Shown: in pieces, positions 6,198 through 12,454 of the stretch | How the letters are laid out: each line of letters opens with the position of its first letter | Numbering within the stretch: position 1 is the stretch's first letter | Source of the DNA: Candidatus Methanoplasma sp. | GTDB taxonomy: Archaea > Thermoplasmatota > Thermoplasmata > Methanomassiliicoccales > Methanomethylophilaceae | DNA length: 12,454 nt | Reading direction: 5' to 3' | Assembly (NCBI GenBank): GCA_031288985.1 | Contig: JAITQH010000085.1 | Coordinates: 1-12,454, forward strand | Notes under the pieces: generated by a model | Told to the model about the DNA's origin: nothing | What the model saw: the letters and a program-made list of their open reading frames with translations, nothing else | Databases searched by the model: none | Translations under genes and position numbers: made by a program

Positions 6198-6213
6198 AAT
6201 CTTATACAAGCGC

Positions 6214-6969
6214 ATGAACATACCGAAAGATCACCCCCGGTACAGATCCCTGACGGTTAGGGAGCATCTCGCGGAGATGGTCGAAAAAGGTCTTGTGACG
6301 CCCACGGGCATGATCTCCCACGGGAGAGGCGAGGCTTTCGACTACCTCATGGGCGAGAAGTCAACGATCCCCGCTTTGGAGGCGGAGAGGGCCGCCGCCG
6401 CGTTCCTTCTGAGGGCCGCGAACCCGGTCATATGCGTCAACGGCAACGCCGCGGCGCTGGACCCGGACAACCTGGCGCTGCTGGCGCGGGAGATCCCCGC
6501 GAAGATCGAGGTCAACATATTCCACCGTTCGGAAGAGAGGATGGAGAAACTCATAGCGCACATGGAAGAGCATGGGGCGGAAGGCGTGCTGGGCCGCCGT
6601 CCCGACTCCAGGATCCCCGGGCTTGAGTCCGACCGCGCTTTGTGCACCAAAGAGGGGATATACGGCTCCGACGTGATCTTGGTGCCCATAGAGGACGGCG
6701 ACCGCGCCGAAGCCTTGGCGGATATGGACAAGATCGTGATATCCATAGACCTCAACCCGCTTTCAAGGACGTCCCGCGCCGCAAGCGTCTCCGTATCGGA
6801 CGAGATGACGCGCGCCCTTGAGAACATCATACGCTTCGCAAGGGAGCTGAAGCACGACGGGAATGAGATCGACAGAGTGATAAACGGATTTTCCAACGAC
6901 AGCAACCGCAAGAGCACGGTGGAGGCCATATGCGGTTCGCTTATGTCTGAGTTCAGGGATGTGGGATGA
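6214..6969 (+). CDS. 4-phosphopantoate--beta-alanine ligase (archaeal phosphopantothenate synthetase)
   Basis: A 251-residue protein that aligns by eye along the full archaeal PPS family (formerly DUF137). It joins 4-phosphopantoate and beta-alanine using ATP to give 4'-phosphopantothenate, the archaeal step towards coenzyme A that replaces bacterial PanC/CoaA chemistry. Recognisable blocks are IPKDHPRYRSL (3-13), HGRGEAFDYLMGE (36-48), VNGN (75-78), EVNIFHR (99-105), LGRRPDSRIPGLE (126-138), EDGDRAEAL (160-168) and DLNPLSRT (179-186). The start at 6214 fits both the family N-terminus and TATA spacing. The stop overlaps the next start as ATGA, so translation is coupled. This gene is strong evidence for an archaeal host. 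Confidence 0.92.
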   Translation: MNIPKDHPRYRSLTVREHLAEMVEKGLVTPTGMISHGRGEAFDYLMGEKSTIPALEAERAAAAFLLRAANPVICVNGNAAALDPDNLALLAREIPAKIEVNIFHRSEERMEKLIAHMEEHGAEGVLGRRPDSRIPGLESDRALCTKEGIYGSDVILVPIEDGDRAEALADMDKIVISIDLNPLSRTSRAASVSVSDEMTRALENIIRFARELKHDGNEIDRVINGFSNDSNRKSTVEAICGSLMSEFRDVG

Positions 6970-8207
6970 TGGATGAATTGGTTGAGAAGGGCGTTCTGAG
7001 GCTGCGCTGGGCGCGCAGCCATATGCCCGTTATGAAAGAGATCGACGCGCAGTTCCTGAAAGAGAGGCCGCTGGAGGGCCTCAGGATAGGGATGGCCCTG
7101 CACACGGAGGCCAAGACGGGAGTGCTCGCACTGACGCTGGCGGATGCGGGCGCAAAGATATGCCTCGCAAGCTGCAACCCCCTCTCCACGGACGACTCGG
7201 TGGCCGCCGCCCTCAGAGAGGAGTACGGCCTCGATGTGCACGCGAAGAAAGGAGAGACCCAGCAGGAATACTACGACAACCTGAACAGCGTGCTGGACAT
7301 CCGCCCCGACCTTGTCATCGACGACGGCGCGGATCTGATCGCCATGGCGCACACGTCGCGCAGGGACGCCCTCAAAGGGATCTTGGGGGCCAACGAGGAG
7401 ACCACCACGGGAGTGGCCCGGCTCAAAGCGATGGCCTCCGAGGGAAGGCTGGAATTCCCGGTGATCTCGGTCAACGACGCCAAGATGAAGTTCCTTTTCG
7501 ACAACAGATACGGGACGGGGCAGTCCGCCTTCGACGGATGGATGAACGCTACGAACCTCATCGTCGCCGGCAAGAGGATGGTGGTGGCGGGCTACGGCTG
7601 GTGCGGCAAAGGCGTCGCCATGAGGGCCAAGGGCATGGGAGCCTCCGTGACCGTGTGCGAGGTGGATCCGATCAAAGCGATAGAGGCCAAGATGGACGGG
7701 TTCGAGGTCATGAGGATGACCGACGCCGTCAGATCGGCGGACATCATAATGACGGTCACCGGGTGCAGGGACGTCATACGGAAGGAGCATTTCGATGCCA
7801 TGAAGGACGGATGCGTCATGGGCAACGTCGGGCATTTCGACAACGAGATAAACAGGGAGGATCTGCAGGCCGCGGCGGCCTCGGCCGCGAAGGTGCGCGA
7901 GCACATAGACGAATACCTGACCAAGGACGGCCGCAGATTGTATCTCATAGCCGACGGCAGGCTCATGAATCTGGCGGCGGGGCAGGGGCATCCGGCCGAG
8001 ATAATGGACACCAGCTTTGCGGCGCAGGCATTGGGCATAGAATACCTGGCGTCGAACCATGGGGCGCTGGCGCCTGCGGTGCACGACCTCCCGGAAAGCA
8101 TAGACGTGAAGATAGCGAGAATGAAGCTGGTGTCCATGGGCGTAACGATAGACTCCCTGACCGAAAGACAGGAGAAGTACGTCAAAGGATGGGAAGAGGG
8201 GACATGA
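6966..8207 (+). CDS. ahcY: S-adenosylhomocysteine hydrolase (or S-inosylhomocysteine hydrolase)
   Basis: A 413-residue NAD-dependent enzyme that splits SAH to homocysteine and adenosine, removing the product inhibitor of SAM-dependent methyltransferases. Catalytic and binding counterparts of the human enzyme are present: H46 in ALHTEAKTG, D120 in IDDGADL, E145 in NEETTTGV, N170/K175/D179/N180 in the VNDAKMKFLFDN segment, and H290 in NVGHFD. The Rossmann NAD site is GYGWCGKGVAMRAKG (209-223). The tail ends QEKYVKGWEEGT with no PDxYRY extension, as in short archaeal and Thermotoga-type enzymes. In methanogens some homologues prefer S-inosylhomocysteine; the sequence alone does not settle the substrate. 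The start could be the ATG at 6966 or the next codon at 6969. It overlaps both neighbours by ATGA. Confidence 0.92.
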   Translation: MMDELVEKGVLRLRWARSHMPVMKEIDAQFLKERPLEGLRIGMALHTEAKTGVLALTLADAGAKICLASCNPLSTDDSVAAALREEYGLDVHAKKGETQQEYYDNLNSVLDIRPDLVIDDGADLIAMAHTSRRDALKGILGANEETTTGVARLKAMASEGRLEFPVISVNDAKMKFLFDNRYGTGQSAFDGWMNATNLIVAGKRMVVAGYGWCGKGVAMRAKGMGASVTVCEVDPIKAIEAKMDGFEVMRMTDAVRSADIIMTVTGCRDVIRKEHFDAMKDGCVMGNVGHFDNEINREDLQAAAASAAKVREHIDEYLTKDGRRLYLIADGRLMNLAAGQGHPAEIMDTSFAAQALGIEYLASNHGALAPAVHDLPESIDVKIARMKLVSMGVTIDSLTERQEKYVKGWEEGT

Positions 8208-9331
8208 GGATAGCAATGGTCACCGACAGCTACCTCCCCACCCGGGACGGGGTGGCGACGGCCGTCGTGACCCTGAGAAAGGCGCTGGAGGATCTGGGGC
8301 ACACGGTGTTCGTGATCGCGCCCGACCCCGGAGAGGAGCACAGGGAGGCGGGAGTGGTCTACTTCCCGGCGATAAGGTTCAAAAGATACCCGGAGTACTT
8401 CATACCGCTGTTCAGATCCAACAAGATCGAGGTCATACGCGATCTGAACGTTGACGTGATCCACATCTACGGCATCACGTTCATGGCCCTCAAGGCCCTG
8501 ATCGCCTCGCGCACTCTGAAGATACCGTCGGTCGCCACATACCTCACGAACGTGGCGGACACGATGCAGTACTACTCCCCGCTGCCTCTGCCCGCGAACC
8601 TGCAGGGAAAGCTTGCATGGATCTACATGAGAAACTTTCTCAAGAGGCCGCACTGCGTGATAGCGCTTACGAAGGCCACCTTGGACGAGTTCCGGGAGAA
8701 CGGAGCACGCACCAAGAGGACGGAGGTAGTCCCCATCGGCATAGACGCGGACAGATTCCGTACGGGCCTCGACGGGTCGCCGATCCGCAGGAGGTACGGC
8801 CTCGAAGGGAAGCGTGCGGTGATATGCGTGGGGAGGGTGTCCTACGAGAAGAACACGGAGGTCCTCATCAGGGCGGTCAAGCATCTCCCCGACGACGTGG
8901 TCCTCATGATCGTGGGCAGGGGTCCTGCGCTGGAAGAGATGAAGGATCTCGCCGAGAGAGAGGGCGGAGGACGCATCGTCTTCACCGGGTTCGTGCCCGA
9001 CGACGAGCTGCCCCTGCACTATTCCGCCGCCGACGCAGTGGCGTCTGCGTCCAGATTTGAAACGCAGGGATTGACGATCGTCGAGGCGATGGCCTGCGGC
9101 CTCCCCGCCGCATGCGCCGACGGCAGGGCGTTCTTGGACGTGGTGGAGGAAGGGGTCAACGGGCATCTCTTCGGCAACACCCCCGAGGAATGCGCCGCGG
9201 CGGTCATCAAATGCCTTGACGGGAAGGAAAGCATGGCCGCCGCCGCGCGGGCGACCGCCGAGACCTACTCCATGGAGGCGGTGGGAAGGCGGCTCGCGTC
9301 GGTGTACGAGAGTCTGCGCGGCGGAAAGTGA
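8204..9331 (+). CDS. GT4-family (GT-B) glycosyltransferase
   Basis: A 375-residue retaining-type glycosyltransferase. The N-terminal Rossmann half opens with MRIAMVTDSYLPTRDGVATA and contains VIHIYGITFMALKAL; the C-terminal half has VGRVSYEKN (209-217), IVGRGPALEEM (236-246) and the E-x7-E donor-site motif in SRFETQGLTIVEAMACGLP (E286 and E294). The closest types I recall are diacylglycerol glucosyltransferase-like and PimB-like enzymes, so a lipid or polyprenyl acceptor at the inner membrane face is possible; donor and acceptor cannot be read from sequence. It has no membrane segment. The start overlaps the ahcY stop by ATGA and is preceded by a strong Shine-Dalgarno-like GAGGGG at 8196-8201. 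The frame is open far upstream, but that part is an Arg/Gly-rich shadow of ahcY. Confidence 0.85.
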   Translation: MRIAMVTDSYLPTRDGVATAVVTLRKALEDLGHTVFVIAPDPGEEHREAGVVYFPAIRFKRYPEYFIPLFRSNKIEVIRDLNVDVIHIYGITFMALKALIASRTLKIPSVATYLTNVADTMQYYSPLPLPANLQGKLAWIYMRNFLKRPHCVIALTKATLDEFRENGARTKRTEVVPIGIDADRFRTGLDGSPIRRRYGLEGKRAVICVGRVSYEKNTEVLIRAVKHLPDDVVLMIVGRGPALEEMKDLAEREGGGRIVFTGFVPDDELPLHYSAADAVASASRFETQGLTIVEAMACGLPAACADGRAFLDVVEEGVNGHLFGNTPEECAAAVIKCLDGKESMAAAARATAETYSMEAVGRRLASVYESLRGGK

Positions 9332-9385
9332 CAGACGCAGACACCCATTTTGCGCCATGGCGCCGGGATCGCACCCGAGCGTCTG
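9332..9385 (+). terminator. Nested dyad after the glycosyltransferase, terminator-like
   Basis: CAGACGC (9332-9338) pairs with GCGTCTG (9379-9385) around an inner perfect palindrome GCGCCATGGCGC (9352-9363). A short TTTT run follows at 9392-9395. It begins right after the stop codon of the operon's last gene, so it may end the transcript; the T run is weak for an archaeal terminator. Confidence 0.4.
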
Positions 9386-9414
9386 AAGTCTGTTTTCGTG
9401 TAACAAAGCTAATG

Positions 9415-9423
9415 CTTTATATC
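9415..9423 (+). promoter_or_regulatory. TATA box for the BspA-like gene
   Basis: CTTTATATC is the only good TATA box in the spacer. Its spacing predicts transcription from about 9445, giving a leader of roughly 67 nt before the ATG at 9513. This gene therefore appears leadered, unlike the other promoters in the window. Confidence 0.5.
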
Positions 9424-9458
9424 TGCCGAGCCTAAGGCCGGCGGGGCGCGGGGATACC

Positions 9459-9481
9459 TCCTGCAGAACAATATCCTGCAG
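9459..9481 (+). repeat. Repeated TCCTGCAG in the 5' leader
   Basis: TCCTGCAG occurs at 9459-9466 and 9474-9481, a 15-bp period. Because CTGCAG is self-complementary, the two copies can also pair in RNA as a 6-bp stem with a nine-base loop. A binding site or leader hairpin is possible; chance is not excluded. Confidence 0.4.
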
Positions 9482-9501
9482 TTGCGACCACCACAGAATG
9501 T

Positions 9502-9506
9502 AGGTG
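9502..9506 (+). promoter_or_regulatory. Shine-Dalgarno site for the BspA-like gene
   Basis: AGGTG lies six bases before the ATG at 9513 and decides the start over the in-frame GTG at 9504, which overlaps it. It agrees with the predicted leadered mRNA. Confidence 0.5.
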
Positions 9507-9512
9507 TTATGC

Positions 9513-12454
9513 ATGTTAACCAACAGGTTAAAGGGGGGTTCCGCCAGGGACGCCCCGCCCAAAAGATACAGGAACAGAAAGACGTACGCCGCCGTTTTTG
9601 CACTCGTCTGCGTTGTCGCGATGTCCGCGGGCATCGCAACTCTGACATCGTCTGACGAGACCAAAGCGCTGACGCCGTATTTCGATCCTAACAGCGGAGT
9701 GTACTTTGAACTCGACGAGACCGCGCACACCGCCGTCATAGTGGACGTCGAAAGCGGAAGAGACATAGTGGACATCTCCGGGCCGATCTCGTACGGTGGG
9801 GAGGACTACACCGTCGTCGAAGTGAGGGCCGGCGCCATGGCGTCCAAGAACAACCTGACCAAAGTGTTCCTTCCGGACTCCGTGAAGACCATCGGCGCGA
9901 ACGCGTTCAACGGATGCGCCAATCTCCACAGCGTACAGATGAAAGGGGCGGAGCACATCGGAGCCAGGGCGTTCAAGGCGTGCACAAACCTTCTGACCGA
10001 TGCGAATTCGTTCAGGGACGCGGCCGTCATTGACGAGGAGGCCTTCTCGGGCGCCCTCGCGGCAGGATCCGCTCTGAACCTGCAGTCATGTCTGGAGATC
10101 AAAGGCAGCGCGTTCAGGGACTCGAAGATAAAGTCCGTCGACATAAGGAACGCGGAGACCATCGGCGCGTACGCGTTCATAAACTGCATCGAGCTGACCC
10201 AGATCATATGCGACAATGTGCAGACGGTCGGCACAGAGGCGTTCAGGGAGACGAAGAATCTGAAGAGCATCTCGCTTCCCCACGCCGTGACGGTGGGCGA
10301 AGCGGCGTTCATGAACTCCGACCTCTCCGCAGGAGTCGTGTTCGGAGACAGCCTGACGACCGTAAGCACCCGCGCCTTCCAGAACACCAAGATCACAAGC
10401 GTGGATCTGAAGCTGGCAACCAGCATCTCCACGGAGGCGTTCGTCTCCTGCACCAACCTGCAGTCGTTCGCGGTGTCGCCGCTCAACACGGCCTACGACA
10501 CGTACACGACGGGAGACGTCTCAGGACCCGGAGCGCTGTACGACAAAACGGCCCCGTCCCATAAGCTGATACTCTTCCCCAACGCAAGGACGGGGGACTT
10601 CAAACTCCACTCCGATACGACGGCGGTCGCCGACAAGGTCTTTGCAAGCACAAGGATAGAGTTCGTGGACCTCTCCAACCTGGCCGTTGTCAGCGACTAC
10701 ATGTTCTACAGCAACACCTCGCTGAAAAGCGTGGTCATGCTCAACGTTGCGTCGGTGGGTGAGAGCGCGTTCGAATTCTGCACCGCGTTGGAGACGGTGG
10801 AGTTCGGCCCCAATCCAGTGGCCATCGGCGACAAAGCATTCTACGGCGGAGCCGGATCCAACTACATCAAGAGGCTGGAGATCCCCAAGGGATCCACAGT
10901 GGGAGCCAGAGCGTTCGAGGGCAACACATCTCTTGAGCATCTTACGGTGTGGGACGACCTGACATACGGCGCGGATTCGTTCCGGGGCTGCGCCAATCTG
11001 TATTCCCTCACCGTACGCAGGGACAGTTCGACGGCCGCGAACATCCTCCCGTCCTTCGCCTGGTCGTTCGGCGGCAACGTCATCGCAGACCTCACATTGG
11101 ACATGAACACGCACTACGACCTCGGCGCCAACCTGGCGCCGGCCGCGGGCAAGCAGCTGAGGCTGACCTCGTCCACCACCGACACGACGATACTGGGAGG
11201 ATACGAGTTCAACGACAACGGCGCGCCGCTCGACTCTTTGGGCAGGGCGGGAGGGCTGTACGCGTACGAGTCTCCGACGTCGTGGAAGCTGATAAGCAGG
11301 ACATTCACAGTCGTGTTCTGGGGGATGGAAGAGGCCGACGTCAACTCTGATTATCAGAACACGGACATATCGAAATACACAAGGGTCATCGCCAGGATGG
11401 AAGTTGAGTTGGACAAGACCCTGGAGTATCTGCCGTCGCAGAGCCTGGAGAGATACATCGTGGGAGGGTGGTACTCCGCGCCCGGCGGCGGGACCCAGCT
11501 CGACCTGTCCACAAAGATCCAGAGCAGCATGAACGTCTACGCCAAGTATGCCCCGAAGATGTACACGGTGCAGATCGACGCCGACCCGGCCGCAGGAGGA
11601 GTCCTGGAGTCGTCGGGCGCGTCGGGATCGGCAAGCACAGGCGCGTCCGGCACGGCCAGCAAAACGTACCAGTACGGCGAACAGGTGACCCTGACGGCGA
11701 CCGCCGCAGGAGGATACGGGTTCATCGGGATGACCGAAGGCGACAACCCCTTATCCAGGGACTACGGCAGCCTGATCGGCTACGCCATGAACTTCAACGT
11801 GCCGTCGGACAGGAGATACACAGCGCATTTCGACAAAATATGGAACCTGACATTCGATCCCGCAGGAGGGGTCTTCGACGGCGGCTCCGTCCTCAGGACG
11901 TACATCTACGTGAACGGCGAAGCGCTGGACAACAGCGGGATCCCGATGGGAAGGACGTCCGGACTCTATCCGGGCGACCCGACCAAGTCCGGACTGCACT
12001 TCCAGGGATGGTACACCGCGGACGGAGTCAAGGTCGAAACCACCTCTGCCATAACGAAGGACGCGACGCTCACCGCCAGATGGTATGCCGAGATAACGTT
12101 CGACGCCAACGGAGGATCCGTGAACGGCGCCGGCTCCCATGTAGTGAGGGTCGACAACGTAGGCGTGACGGACACGCTGTTCAGCACGATAGCGCAGAAG
12201 GCGGCGGCCCCCGCCGGGACAGGATACATTTTCGACGCGTGGTACGTCTTCACAGGTTCCGCGTACGGATCCGAATTCCTTGGGACCACGGTCATATCCG
12301 CCGATGCGACGGTCAAGGCCAAGTGGAACGCGAGACTGACCCTGGATCCCAACAGCGGGAGCTTCGGCACCCCCCTGGAACCGGGATATGTGGCCGACGG
12401 CTCCAAGATCTATTACGACATAGCTTTGGACGACGGAGAGAGCTATCCTCCGCT
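9513..12454 (+). CDS. BspA-like LRR and InlB/Flg_new-repeat surface protein, 3'-partial
   Basis: I followed the frame from the ATG at 9513 to the window end without a stop: 980 codons, so the C-terminus is missing. A basic N-terminus (KRYRNRK, 17-23) and hydrophobic stretch AAVFALVCVVAMSAGIATL (26-44) form a signal peptide or membrane anchor. Residues about 115-530 carry BspA-type LRR_5 repeats of the form TIGANAFNGCANLHSV, with repeated G-x-x-AF and C-x-N-L spacing; a less regular part sits near 325-375. Next comes an InlB/Flg_new-like unit (about 600-682, with YIVGGWYSAP), a divergent InlB B-repeat (about 684-773, with QVTLTATAAGGYGFIGM), then Flg_new repeats starting LTFDPAGG (about 780) and ITFDANGG (about 860), and a third starting near 940 that is cut off. 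Such proteins are thought to act outside the cell in adhesion to host, mucin or partner cells. Exact ligand is unknown. Confidence 0.88.
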   Translation, partial: MLTNRLKGGSARDAPPKRYRNRKTYAAVFALVCVVAMSAGIATLTSSDETKALTPYFDPNSGVYFELDETAHTAVIVDVESGRDIVDISGPISYGGEDYTVVEVRAGAMASKNNLTKVFLPDSVKTIGANAFNGCANLHSVQMKGAEHIGARAFKACTNLLTDANSFRDAAVIDEEAFSGALAAGSALNLQSCLEIKGSAFRDSKIKSVDIRNAETIGAYAFINCIELTQIICDNVQTVGTEAFRETKNLKSISLPHAVTVGEAAFMNSDLSAGVVFGDSLTTVSTRAFQNTKITSVDLKLATSISTEAFVSCTNLQSFAVSPLNTAYDTYTTGDVSGPGALYDKTAPSHKLILFPNARTGDFKLHSDTTAVADKVFASTRIEFVDLSNLAVVSDYMFYSNTSLKSVVMLNVASVGESAFEFCTALETVEFGPNPVAIGDKAFYGGAGSNYIKRLEIPKGSTVGARAFEGNTSLEHLTVWDDLTYGADSFRGCANLYSLTVRRDSSTAANILPSFAWSFGGNVIADLTLDMNTHYDLGANLAPAAGKQLRLTSSTTDTTILGGYEFNDNGAPLDSLGRAGGLYAYESPTSWKLISRTFTVVFWGMEEADVNSDYQNTDISKYTRVIARMEVELDKTLEYLPSQSLERYIVGGWYSAPGGGTQLDLSTKIQSSMNVYAKYAPKMYTVQIDADPAAGGVLESSGASGSASTGASGTASKTYQYGEQVTLTATAAGGYGFIGMTEGDNPLSRDYGSLIGYAMNFNVPSDRRYTAHFDKIWNLTFDPAGGVFDGGSVLRTYIYVNGEALDNSGIPMGRTSGLYPGDPTKSGLHFQGWYTADGVKVETTSAITKDATLTARWYAEITFDANGGSVNGAGSHVVRVDNVGVTDTLFSTIAQKAAAPAGTGYIFDAWYVFTGSAYGSEFLGTTVISADATVKAKWNARLTLDPNSGSFGTPLEPGYVADGSKIYYDIALDDGESYPP

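Noticed and set aside
6168..6221. Longer N-terminus for TrmJ from the ATG at 6221
   Set aside because: It would run through both TATA boxes and overlap the divergent gene, and the extra 18 residues are not part of the SPOUT fold.
7160..8203. Upstream extension of the glycosyltransferase frame
   Set aside because: The extension is Arg/Gly/Gln-rich and out of frame with ahcY. The protein fold begins at MRIAMVTDS (8204) with a good Shine-Dalgarno site.
6342..8216. Long open frame on the - strand opposite ppS and ahcY
   Set aside because: It is His/Arg/Val-rich with no domain sense and lies fully antisense to two clearly recognised enzymes; it is a by-product of GC-rich codon bias.
7592..9775. 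Long open frame on the - strand opposite ahcY, the glycosyltransferase and the adhesin start
   Set aside because: It crosses three real genes and a promoter region and shows no recognisable motif; it is a GC-bias shadow.
9513..11110. CRISPR-like or tandem DNA repeat suggested by recurring GCGTTC in the adhesin gene
   Set aside because: The recurrence is the Ala-Phe codon pair of the LRR_5 consensus; spacing and flanks vary, so it is protein repeat structure and not a DNA array.

Overview
The window looks like archaeal chromosome, most likely Thermoplasmata and possibly a gut Methanomassiliicoccales-type lineage. Three things support this. There is an archaea-specific coenzyme A gene (4-phosphopantoate--beta-alanine ligase). 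TATA-like boxes lie about 26-28 bp in front of several start codons, as expected for leaderless archaeal transcripts. An FtsZ-like gene is coupled to a ribbon-helix-helix regulator, and a large BspA-type repeat surface protein is present. No methanogenesis gene, tRNA, rRNA or integrase is visible, so the order-level placement is an inference.

Region A (1-2704, + strand) is visibly more AT-rich than the rest and reads as an acquired island. It holds the 3' part of a large unrecognised protein (possibly a YobI-like P-loop NTPase tail), then a DUF4365 nuclease-like protein, then a conserved protein of unknown function. The last two overlap by 11 nt. The first reading frame stops at 918, but a convincing continuation lies in the -1 frame to 1082. 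If that shift is repaired or programmed, all three genes overlap end to end as one operon. This is the best candidate for a poorly described, defence-like system. A 16-base C run sits at the left edge.

Region B (2705-5488, + strand) starts with a spacer carrying two hairpins and a leaderless promoter. It then has an archaeal AAA ATPase with a C-terminal PD-(D/E)XK-like DUF234 domain, and a compact two-gene unit: a ribbon-helix-helix protein followed, with a 1-nt overlap, by a short divergent FtsZ/tubulin-fold protein. A perfect 16-bp palindrome lies just upstream of that unit's TATA box.

Region C (5454-9331) is housekeeping. A TrmJ-type tRNA methyltransferase on the - strand converges on the FtsZ-like gene with a 35-nt overlap. 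A 46-bp divergent promoter separates it from a three-gene + strand operon joined by ATGA overlaps: phosphopantothenate synthesis, S-adenosylhomocysteine hydrolase and a GT4 glycosyltransferase.

Region D (9332-12454) has a 181-bp spacer with a terminator-like dyad, a TATA box and a 5' leader, then the first 980 codons of a secreted or membrane-anchored protein with BspA-like leucine-rich repeats followed by InlB/Flg_new-type repeats. It runs off the right edge.
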